From Cudoniella acicularis (taxonomy: Eukaryota; Ascomycota; Leotiomycetes; Helotiales; Helotiaceae): a DNA stretch of 10,974 nt. Location: the NCBI GenBank assembly GCA_013054445.1, contig JAAMPI010001733.1:1-10974 (forward strand), written 5' to 3'. The notes under the pieces were generated by a model. That model made no database searches. It was not told the origin of the DNA and saw nothing but the letters and a program-made list of their open reading frames with translations. A program made the translations under genes and the position numbers. Position 1 is the first letter of the stretch. Each line of letters opens with the position of its first letter. Below are positions 1-7,457 of the stretch, piece by piece.

Positions 1-883
1 CGAACTGTGCTCTTAACTTCTTCATGTCACCTGGCAGCCTCCAGCTTTCTTCGTCGACCTCTCCATCTGGGACGATGATGACGAGGTTGTACAGCCGCCC
101 CGCGCAGACGTAATACCCAACAACGTGCCTGTCGGGCCCAAGCCAAACTGTTGCACCTTTTTCGATGGGTAAGCTATCCAGTGCAAGCTCTTGCACTTGC
201 TCTCGTGTGAGTAGAGCACGGTAAGCACTGTCTCCTGTTGGTTGTGCCTTTGTTTTTGCGCCCGTCACGAATTGGTTCAGCGCGCTCTTGCTCCCATCAG
301 CAGCAATAATCAGATGTGCCCTAAAAGTGCGACCATCGTTTAAAATGACCTGCTCTTTCATTCCGTTATGTCCTCCCTCCGTCAGATGTGCATATTCTGC
401 CACGACACAGCCCGTCTTGATAACTGCACCATTCTCTCTCGCCTTATCCAGGAGCATGTTGTGCAGATCCATGCGATGGATATGGTAATACGGATACCCA
501 AACGCTTTTTCCATTTGGTCATCCCGATTCAGCGAGAAGTGCGTCAGCTCTTTCCCATTCTCCCACCTGAGCTGCGTGACCATTTGGGGAAGCACACCAT
601 ACTTTGCGAGCGGTTCTGAAAGGCCCCATCGATGCAGGATGCGAGTGAAGTTAGGAGTGACCTGAATACCGGCTCCGATCTCTCCGACGCGAGTCGAAGA
701 CTCCAGGACGGTTACGCGGTGGTTCTGCGAGCTGAGCGCGAGAGCGGCGGCGAGGCCTGTGGAAACGGTTAGTCCTTGTACGAATAGCAGAGGGACGTTG
801 CCGGGAGCTTTCAATGAGGAAGATGCAAATAACGTACCGCCAAGCCCAGCTCCAACAATGATGATATCTAGACTTACTCCCAT
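1..883 (-). CDS. FAD-dependent monooxygenase, salicylate hydroxylase-like (5' part; C-terminus off the left edge)
   Basis: Likely a flavoprotein aromatic hydroxylase using FAD and NAD(P)H, of the type that converts salicylate to catechol; the exact substrate is inferred. The ATG is at 883-881. Exon 1 is 883-838 and exon 2 is 756-1, with an 81-base intron (837-757; donor GTACGT, branch ACTAAC, acceptor CACAG). The joined frame is open for 267 residues without a stop, against roughly 400-450 for the family, so the last third is missing. Visible motifs: the Rossmann dinucleotide fold VGAGLGGLAAALAL (residues 10-23) ending in Glu34, which binds the FAD ribose; the ExGAGIQ stretch (41-47); the AADG motif at 168-170; and GDSAYRALL (190-198), resembling the second FAD contact of this class. 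The intron splits the GxGxxG motif at Gly16, a known intron place in this family. It is divergent from a broken salicylaldehyde dehydrogenase-like gene, which supports a salicylate role. It could instead act on another phenolic acid. Confidence 0.9.
   Translation of the reverse strand, partial: MGVSLDIIIVGAGLGGTLFASSSLKAPGNVPLLFVQGLTVSTGLAAALALSSQNHRVTVLESSTRVGEIGAGIQVTPNFTRILHRWGLSEPLAKYGVLPQMVTQLRWENGKELTHFSLNRDDQMEKAFGYPYYHIHRMDLHNMLLDKARENGAVIKTGCVVAEYAHLTEGGHNGMKEQVILNDGRTFRAHLIIAADGSKSALNQFVTGAKTKAQPTGDSAYRALLTREQVQELALDSLPIEKGATVWLGPDRHVVGYYVCAGRLYNLVIIVPDGEVDEESWRLPGDMKKLRAQF
757..837 (-). other. Intron 1 of the FAD monooxygenase gene
   Basis: The donor GTACGT lies at 837-832, the branch-like ACTAAC about 14 bases before the 3' end, and the acceptor CCACAG ends at 757. 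Removing it restores GAGLGG-LAAALAL in frame, so the splice is well supported by protein sense. Confidence 0.88.
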
Positions 884-1733
884 GGCTAAAGCTAGTTCCG
901 TCCGCCTCCAGGTGAGGAATATAGCGTATTTGTAACTCCACCTAGAAAATCAGGTGTGCTGAGAGAGGAAAACCCGTGCGTCTTGTGAGCTAGTAGATGA
1001 GGAATTGACGTGAGCTACTTCCTTCATCCGCTCCCCTTTCAGAGGTTATATCCAAGGGTCCCCCGCATATACCCAGAGTGGCTATGCGCAAAAGCCCATC
1101 GGCCAGGCCCGCAGTACAGCGTCACGGAAATCTCCCCAGATCCGCCCACCGCTGTTCTAGAAGTTTCTTCGGTCAGTACTCTTGTGTGGCACTTCTGGCC
1201 TCGGAACAGTGGGTTGGAAATGCTAGCACTGATTAAAATCGGTTCTGTGGAGAGACCACCAAAGGAAATCACGGACCCGAACAAAGAGATCCTTCTTCTG
1301 TCGCCATGCTGTGAATGAAGTCACATTTCAACGTTGTAATCTCCCTGGTCAGGATCCTTGTTGCGGGAGTTTTTAAACTGGTTGTCCTGGTACGGATCTA
1401 CTGTCACTATATGCGGATCTAGATCACCTAGAACTTTCGAATGGCCTAGTTTGAGCGGCGATAGCAGTGCTACTCACAACTCGGAACGAAGTTCTGAGAA
1501 TTTTAGATTGTTCCGAAGTGGGGTTATGGAGGGATCGAGGAAGTTGCCAATTAATCGGTATGTATCAAGATCTCCAATCACAAGGACAAAACTTGTGCTA
1601 TTCTTTGGCATGGATGCTCTCCGTACACAAGGTTTCTTGTTGTACTTCTAGTAAAGCGCTTTTGCCTTCCCATTAATCTGATTTACCCAGCATCTATACT
1701 TCAGAACGAGAAGCCTTAAACAGTCCAGCTAGC
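884..1733. promoter_or_regulatory. Divergent intergenic region between the FAD monooxygenase and the aldehyde dehydrogenase
   Basis: An 850-base region between two start codons pointing away from each other, so it should hold both promoters. Open frames here (for example 1010-1318 and 1358-1651) match no family I know and lie on both strands. One imperfect 19-base palindrome is visible at 1480-1498 (CTCGGAACG-A-AGTTCTGAG, 7 of 9 pairs matching), and its half-site CTCGGAAC recurs at 1200-1207. I see no clear TATA box. CCCCGC-type CreA-like hexamers occur near 1060 but are too short to mean much alone. Confidence 0.55.
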
Positions 1734-2202
1734 ATGGCGCAGAAAGTCAGCAACTTTGCAGACCCATCTGTTATCCCACTCATCATTAACAACGATGCTG
1801 TTATAACATCTACCAAATTCAACATCATCAGCCCAACTACCGGTAAAGTTCTGTACCAAAGTAGCAGCGCATCCGTACAAGAAGTCAACCAAGCAGTAGC
1901 TGCTGCCGAGACTGCGTTTCCACAATGGTCTAACCAGAAGCCCAATGCGCGGCGCGCGCTGCTTTGGAAAGTCGCGGACACTATGTACGCCCATAGAGAA
2001 GAATTGATTGGATATCAGGTAGAGGAAACCGGGTCTTCGAAAGCGGTTGCTCAGCATACGGTGTTGCTTGCGGTCGATCTACTGAGAGATGTTGCGGGAT
2101 GATTCCCTTCATTGAGGCAAGAGCGCCGGTTGTGAAGGAGGAGGGCCAGGACGCGGTGATTATCAAGGAGCCTTATGGAGTCGTTTTGGGCATTGCTCCA
2201 CG

Positions 2203-2257
2203 GCACGTACCATTTCATGCTAGGGCTTTTCAATGCTGAATGAGCGTTGTCATCTAG
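2203..2257 (+). other. Putative intron 1 of the aldehyde dehydrogenase relic (GC-AG)
   Basis: A 55-base intron whose removal joins ...LGIAP to NSPFILGMRAV in frame. The acceptor CATCTAG ends at 2257, with a CTGAAT branch-like site near 2236. The donor reads GCACGT rather than GTACGT, and the codon split by the intron becomes CGG (Arg) instead of the family's TGG (Trp). The GTACCA at 2207 does not give a frame that continues the protein. Confidence 0.65.
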
Positions 2258-2651
2258 GAATTCTCCATTCATCCTAGGAATGCGTGCAGTTGCATTTCCA
2301 CTAGCAGCAGGAAACACCGTTATCCTTAAAGGATCAGAGCTCTCCCCGAAAAGCTTCTGGGCTCTGGGTGAGATATTCTGCAAAGCTGGAATGCCGAAAG
2401 GTTGCGTCAATGTCATATATCACCGAGCTTCGGATGCGCAAGAGGTCACGACGGCTTTGATTGCGCATCCCGGGGTGAAAAAGCTCAGTTTTACGGGCAG
2501 CACGCAAGTAGGCTCTGCAATTGCATCTACAGCGGGCAAGTTCGTCAAACCAGTCCTGCTAGAGTTGGGAGGAAAGGCATCATGCATTATTCTGGATGAT
2601 GCAGAATTGCAAAGCGCTGCAACAGGATGTCTAATCGGCGCCTTCACGAAT

Positions 2652-2700
2652 GTATACAACCCGAATTTCCGTAAAGGCGGTGTAGGCTAAAATTTCAAAG
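2652..2700 (+). other. Intron 2 of the aldehyde dehydrogenase relic
   Basis: A 49-base intron with donor GTATAC, branch-like GGCTAAAA, and acceptor TTTCAAAG. It joins GAFTN to AG-stop-ICLSTER, the catalytic-cysteine motif, in phase 0. Confidence 0.75.
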
Positions 2701-3141
2701 GCAGGGTAGATTTGCCTGTCAACAGAGCGCATCATCGTGCAGCGCTCTATCGCCAACGCGTTTCGCAAAATCTTGATCGAGGCGGCAGAGAAAATGTTTG
2801 GTGCTAGTACAGCAATACCTATCTTGATTTCTGCTGCTGTGAGCAACAAAAGCCGGAACCTAGTCTCTGATGCACTGGAAAAGGGTGCCAAGCAAATATT
2901 CGCCCCACAATGCTAATGAACAGTTGGCTGCCTCCATGCGGCCCGTTGTCCTAGGGGAAGTGACCAAAAGCATGGATATCTACTACACGGAATCATTCGG
3001 TTCGTTGGTATCATTATTTGAGGTAGAGACCGAGGTTGAGGCAATCAAGCTGGCCAACGATACCGAGTATGGTCTTACAGCATCTGTGTACACAAACAGC
3101 CTGGCGAGAGAGATGCGAGTGGCGAAGAAAATTCAGTCTGG

Positions 3142-3210
3142 GTGAGAAATGATGACTTCCTTCCATGTTCCACAACCGAATGTTCCCAGCTGATGATGCC
3201 TCTTCCCCAG
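3142..3210 (+). other. Intron 3 of the aldehyde dehydrogenase relic
   Basis: A 69-base intron with donor GTGAGA, acceptor TCTTCCCCAG, and CTGATG as a branch candidate. It joins KKIQSG to AVHINLFTIHDEP, exactly as the family reads. Confidence 0.82.
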
Positions 3211-3355
3211 TGCTGTTCATATTAATTTGTTCACTATCCACGATGAACCAGCCTTACCCTATGGTGGTGTTAAGAAAAGTGGGTTTGGTCGATTTGGTGG
3301 CCTGAACGGGCTTGATGAGTTTTTGCAGACCAAGGTAGTCACTTGGAGATACTGA

Positions 3356-3998
3356 AGGCTGGCGTTTACTAAGTCAGATGATAGAAGCGGTCATCAAAGC
3401 CCGGTCATTTGAAGGATTACATGTATGTTTATATGAGCATTTAATAATTAGTGATCGCATCAGTGGATTTGGAGATCATCGCCCAATGTCAACTGGTGGG
3501 GACACTTGTGCAATTGATCATACAGTCAGTTGCGTCATTCACATGCGTTACACTGTACCACTTGAGAAGATGAGGGATAAGGCTAACAACAAATAACATC
3601 AAAAGTCGTAGAGTGAGTATATCTTTTTATGCGTATATAGTAATTGTCTCCAGATGACCCTGGTAAATTGAACTATTTCTGGATAGGATAGATGCATGTG
3701 GTATTGGGACTAGAAAAACAACTTCCGTACATGTGGACAGCCCGCATTGACGACGTTACGAAGAATGCAGTCAGTCCTGCTGGATTTAGGCAAGAACCCG
3801 AGATAGATGATTGTCTAAATATCTAAAGGGGCCATCCTGTGCCTCGTCATAACCATTAAGCATCCCTTGCTATGTTAGACTTTCAATACTATCATGAGCC
3901 AAACTTTAGTTACGATATTTTGTCAGTTTCTTCTTTCAGGATAATAATCTGGTAAATGAGCTTATTGTTATGACTTTATATCTATCTCTGCTCGCTAC
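3356..3998. other. Intergenic region between two convergent broken genes
   Basis: Both neighbours point into this 643-base stretch, so it should hold their 3' ends. The only open frame of note (3378-3596, 72 codons) resembles no family I know and has no family-like pattern. No repeat, RNA gene or clear terminator signal is visible. Confidence 0.5.
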
Positions 3999-5070
3999 CT
4001 AATTTCTCAGACGCCATTTAGGAGGATGAGAAGCACAGCTATAAGGCCAGAAAGTATCGGTCAAATCGGCTGGCTGCTCGAAAAATTCAAACATGACGAT
4101 GCCTACGCGCTTCTCTTTTAACCTCTCTAAAAACTGTACCAACTGTCGATTGACACTACTGTCGGGCGTATAAGCCGTCTTATTTCCAACGGTCATGATC
4201 TCAGGCCAGTCTGGCGGTACATTGACTGTATTCTCGCTCAACGCCCAGGTCCAGAACAAGCCGTTGGAATATTCGGTAGTAGCTTTGTTGATGTTGGCCA
4301 CGGTGGCATTGTACTTCCACTTGATGTTCTCGGCCGTGCTGGAGCCCATCGGGGTCAGTGGCTGGTAGCAGTCCTCAATGTAAGCAATCAGGCTTTTCTC
4401 TGCGTTGTACACCAGCGTGATGTCAGGGCTGTTGTCGGTCCAGAGATTCGGCGAAATCTACAAGCCGAGCAAGGCATCTGTGTACGACGCCGGCAACTAG
4501 TCGAGGTCAAACCGGCGCATCAGGGTAATCTTGCCGCGCGCCTCGCCCAGGGTGCCCAGCTCGTTCTAGGTTTGCAAGAAGTAGTTGCGGGCTGCGGGCG
4601 ATGTGAGGGCATCATAGAGCCCGGGTTGCACTGCTGCGTCGTTGGCGGCGTACTTGGCGGTAGAACCCTCGTACTGGTAGGACAGGAAGACCGTCTCTGA
4701 TAGAAGCCGAAGAGGACGTCATTGACAGTCGCCGTCTCGGAGAGCAAGGCCTGCGAACGGTAAAAAATGAGGGTGCTGTTGGTGGAATCGAAAGCGTAGC
4801 GCAGGTCGAATGCCCGAGATGCCGGCGTCCAGCATGTCCACCATGGACCGATCCTAGCAGCGATATGTCTCTGGCGGCGGCGCAGTGACCTGGTTCAGCA
4901 CGACGATGCCGGCCCATGGCATCCTGGGTCGTCTGCGAGTAGTTCCATATCGCGGCGTCGTGGGCGCCGGGGATGTTCATGTGTACGAGCCGCGTGTCGT
5001 CGGGATACTGCTTCATCCATTCCGTATTGGCAGATTCAACGCAGCTGCGGCAACGCAACCAAGGCAACAT
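3999..5070 (-). pseudogene. PLC-like phosphodiesterase (PI-PLC X-type TIM barrel), heavily disrupted
   Basis: The intact family is a fungal, usually secreted, phosphodiesterase with a PI-PLC X-type barrel. The frame starts near 5070. MNIPGAHDAAIWNYS holds the first catalytic-type His of the PGxHD motif. Later pieces include LDAGISG, FDLRYAFDSTNSTL, SQALLSETATVNDVL, LSYQYEGSTAKY, ISPNLWTDNSPDITLVYN and the C-terminal VGIVMFEFFEQPADL. Lesions: an extra base at 4913-4915 (shift after QDAM); in-frame TAG at 4854-4856, 4566-4568, 4497-4499 and 4458-4460; a frame break near 4809-4813 after ISG; and a deletion near 4696-4700 that removes the WL-D-HP-like stretch expected before ETVFLSYQYEG. FYRSQ stands where the family normally has a second His (FYHSQ). 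Near 4050 a lost C probably runs the frame past an old stop at 4039-4041. The signal peptide and first exon are not recognisable upstream of 5070. Pseudogene status is very secure; the exact subfamily is less so. Confidence 0.9.
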
Positions 5071-5112
5071 AATTAAACTTTTGTTCTACGGTACCGCAAC
5101 TGCGGCACCGCG
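5041..5112. repeat. Short degenerate direct repeat at the 5' end of the PLC relic
   Basis: GCAGCTGCGGCAACGCA at 5041-5057 recurs as GCAACTGCGGCACCGCG at 5096-5112, with 14 of 17 positions equal. The second copy lies inside an imperfect 20-base palindrome (5091-5110, GGTACCGCAA/CTGCGGCACC). The meaning is unknown; it could be a local duplication near the lost first exon. Confidence 0.4.
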
Positions 5113-5574
5113 ATGTCCCTAGAGTAAATGCGGGGAGTTCTTACCTCCTCGGACTTGGAATTTTAGCGATCGAGCCTAATATATACGTAAATAGATAGTA
5201 CCGCTCTACTATTGAATTAAGTGATATCGAGATAATTTTATTCGATTAACAAGAGGAGTATCTTCCACTTTCAGCCTTAAGTGACAACGCTCGGACTGCG
5301 ACGGCGACCCCGGTATGTATGGTCGGAATTAGTCGGTGGCTTGGTAACTCCGCCAATAATTCACCTGAAGCTGGACCTATTGACTTGCTCTATACACGAG
5401 GCTGAAAAAGGAGGTTGAACCTCCATAGTTATCGATTATCTCCTAGGTATCTCTAATTTCAAATAATTGCTGAAGAAACATAAAGCCTCTCAGTCCTCCT
5501 AACTGCCCTTCCTCTTAATTCCAAAGTAAAAGGCCTTACATTTGTCTCCCAGTTTCCTAGCCTCCCTACCTAAC
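5071..5574. promoter_or_regulatory. Divergent intergenic region upstream of the PLC relic and the PEBP gene
   Basis: A stretch of 504 bases. The part at 5161-5280 is AT-rich and without long frames on either strand. On the minus strand, a consensus-like splice donor (GAGGAG|GTAAGA) lies near 5145, just upstream of the PLC relic; it may mark the end of a lost first exon, but no ATG or signal peptide can be read before it. The last 80 bases before 5575 are pyrimidine-rich (CCTCCTAACTGCCCTTCCTC and CAGTTTCCTAGCCTCC), as is common just upstream of fungal start sites. Confidence 0.45.
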
Positions 5575-6318
5575 ATGGACACCTTCGAACGCACTGTTGC
5601 CTACCTAACCAGAAACCAAAAAGGCCGCGACGCAAAGCTCTTTACAAAAGGCCCAGCATTCACCTCACACCCCTCCCCAACCCTCCTCATCACCTCCCCA
5701 GATTGCGGTTCCTCCGAATCCACCTTTGACATCAACCACACCGAAGACGGAGACGGCCTCTTCCCCACCCTCACCTGGACCCTCCCCCCAACCATCGACG
5801 CCTCCACAATCGTAGAATACCTCCTCGTAATCGAAGACGCGGACGCACCGATCATCCCGACTCCTGCTTTGCACGGCGCGGTGTACCGTATTCCAGCGAG
5901 TAAGACGGGGATCGAACAGGGCGATTTGGAGAAGGCGGGGAAAGGGAAGGGGGAGTTGAGGGGAGGGTTGCGGTTTGCGAAGACGTTGGCGGGGGCTGTG
6001 TATGGTGCGCCGATGCCGTTGAGGGGTCATGGTCCGCATAGGTAAGTCCGCCCCGGGTTCTCGGAGCCGCATTCCCTCTTTCAACATGTCTCGAGGTCTT
6101 ACTCCTTTGACATGCACTTCTTAACTCCCGAGACATATCAGAATAGGCGGGAATACTGACACGAGATTCTGATTTGCAGATATTTTTATCAGGTTGTGGC
6201 GTTGAATGAGGAGTTGGGGAAGATGAGCACACTAGCAAAGAGGGATCAGTTAGCAAAAGAGTGTGAGGGGAAGGTCGTGGGGTGGGGGGAGTGGATTGGT
6301 GTTGCTGAGAGGAAGTGA
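5575..6318 (+). CDS. Phosphatidylethanolamine-binding protein (PEBP) family, YbhB/YbcL-like
   Basis: A PEBP-fold protein; members bind anionic or phospholipid-like ligands and some inhibit kinases or proteases, but the ligand here is unknown. Exons are 5575-6041 and 6180-6318, giving 201 residues, a usual single-domain length. The ATG at 5575 (TAACATGG) is chosen because the open frame upstream of it has no earlier ATG. Visible: FPTLTWTLPP; the ligand-site motif EDADAP (canonical DPDAP, with the Pro replaced by Ala) followed by LHGAVYRIP; and GPHRYFYQVVALNE (canonical GxHRYxF), which is completed only after splicing. No signal peptide or membrane segment is seen, so it is probably cytosolic. 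The frame has no lesion, unlike the two genes to the left. The coding strand is very C-rich up to about 5850 and then G-rich to the end of exon 1. It may be a lysophospholipase- or CPY-inhibitor-like protein, but only the fold is certain. Confidence 0.92.
6042..6179 (+). other. Intron of the PEBP gene
   Basis: A 138-base intron with donor GTAAGT, branch ACTGAC near 6155-6160, and acceptor TTTGCAG. It splits an Arg codon (AG|A) inside the GPHRYFYQ motif. Confidence 0.92.
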
Positions 6319-7255
6319 TATGGAGAATAAGATGATATCCTACTGTGGGAATGGGGAAAATATGATTGGAAATTGAAGCAGCGTGTTGTTTTCTTATTCT
6401 TGGTAATACCGCTTGAGTAGTTGGACTGAAAAACATTTGGAAAGACGAGGACCAAATAATGGCCTTCTATTATTGGACAACAGTGCTAAAAAAAAACAGA
6501 TAATCGTGTACTCTATATGCATTAACTTGTTACCTACGCCATGTAGTCACCCCAAACTCCGTGTAGCAAATTCTATTGCTCCTGGAGAAACAATTTCTAC
6601 TCCGTCGTTGTGAGTTATCGAATCTGTAGGATTAGCAATCTCCTGGAATCGGATACCCCAGGCTCGTCGTCCAGGTTGTTCTCCGTAGGTGTTGCAATTG
6701 GAGTTGCCAAGGATCCGCGACCAGCAACCCATTGCACCGCTTCTAGAAATAAATGGCGGGCAGAAGTGTGATGGTCAAATTAATGAGAAATAGCGCTCTG
6801 CTCGCTCTCAAGCCATCTGAAAAATGTATCAATGGTCTAGCGTAGTAAGTGTTTCACCGTCGGAATCTTGACGTTGCCCACCGCTCACACTCACGTGACC
6901 CCGCATCGCCTTTGCTCATGTTGCGNTTNGGGTCGCAGACCCGTTTCAGGGNACGCTTTGGCCTGGTGCCACGCCCATAATTATAGGCTCTGGAAGCCCT
7001 TCCTGTACAGTAGTCATCTTCTTCTCCTTNATGGAATACACTCGTTTTTGACTCGGAAGANCTTGNGATTTCAACAGGGATCGGCGTTTCAGGCTTAAGG
7101 GTAAAAGAACTCGACCATTCCATTCCTTTTGCCATTTCCTTCTTTCCTTAGCTTTAGTATTTTATCATACACCTTGAATAGAGATCTTTGAGCACTCGTC
7201 CATCGCTCTGTTCCTGCCGTCACACCTAGCTGCCTACTAATACTCTTCTGGGCAA

Positions 7256-7319
7256 TAGTAATAGCAATAGATACTACTACAGTAAACTAATAGATTTAAA
7301 TGCTATTACTACTATTAGT
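7256..7319. repeat. AT-rich nested inverted repeats
   Basis: TAGTAATAGCA at 7256-7266 is a perfect 11-base inverted copy of TGCTATTACTA at 7301-7311. ACTAATAG at 7286-7293 pairs perfectly with CTATTAGT at 7312-7319. The surroundings are low-complexity TA/TAG/TAC steps, so chance pairing is possible; a remnant of a small inverted-repeat element is the alternative. Confidence 0.45.
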
Positions 7320-7431
7320 ACTCTACAACGCAAATAAGTAGTCCAAAGAAAGGTAGACAGAGGAGGAGACAAGAGAGTTGAACAGACAGTTAATATATCC
7401 CTGGTAACATTCAGGGCGAGCTCTTTTCGAA

Positions 7432-7457
7432 GGGGGGGAAAGGAGGGGGGGGGGCGG
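7432..7457 (+). repeat. Guanine tract with G-quadruplex potential
   Basis: A run of seven G (7432-7438), then AAAGGA, then ten G (7445-7454), then CGG. The two runs are long enough to supply four GGG blocks, so intramolecular quadruplex folding is possible. Long homopolymers are also places where base calling fails, so the exact length is uncertain. Confidence 0.6.

Larger units (their letters stand above)
1734..3355 (+). pseudogene. NAD-dependent aldehyde dehydrogenase, salicylaldehyde dehydrogenase-like, disrupted
   Basis: The family oxidises an aldehyde to the acid with NAD+; the closest type by sequence feel is salicylaldehyde dehydrogenase (NahF-like). Coding pieces: 1734-2202, 2258-2651, 2701-3141 and 3211-3355. 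Restoring two one-base indels gives 1449 bases (482 residues), a normal family length. Visible: the N-terminal PLIINN and FNIISPTTG stretch; the KEPYGVVLGIAP core; the SFTGSTQVG NAD-binding loop; the LELGG glutamate (about residue 259); the catalytic Cys in ICLSTER (about 293); and the C-terminal HINLFTIHDEP and SGFGRFGG. Lesions: a lost base in the G run at 2096-2098 giving TGA at 2100; the conserved Trp of PWN read as CGG, next to a GC instead of GT donor; TAG at 2707-2709 replacing Gln of GQxC; an extra C in 2903-2906 giving TAA at 2914; and conserved FGP read as FGS near 3002. It is divergent from the salicylate hydroxylase-like gene. Real decay is likelier than pure sequencing error because of the substitutions. 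Confidence 0.88.

Noticed and set aside
2091..2110. A hidden intron explaining the frame change in the dehydrogenase near 2098
   Set aside because: Protein sense continues without a gap (DVAG then MIPFIEARAP); there is no donor or acceptor pair and no missing residues.
2870..3145. A separate short gene with its own ATG
   Set aside because: Its residues continue the dehydrogenase fold (TESFG, ANDTEYGL, AKKIQSG); it is the downstream half of the frameshifted gene.
3378..3596. A 72-codon gene in the convergent intergenic region
   Set aside because: No recognisable family, no supporting context, and a length expected by chance.
2707..4856. UAG reassigned to glutamine, making the TAG codons sense
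   Set aside because: Both genes also have frameshifts, the PLC relic has a deletion, and the intact GTPase itself ends in TAG. Decay is simpler.
2707..4856. A-to-I RNA editing of UAG to UGG, as known in some ascomycetes during sexual development
   Set aside because: Editing would give Trp, but the best-known position (GQxC of the dehydrogenase) needs Gln, and editing cannot mend the frameshifts.
5542..5574. Earlier start for the PEBP protein
   Set aside because: The open frame upstream begins with TTG only; the first ATG is at 5575 and fits the family N-terminus.
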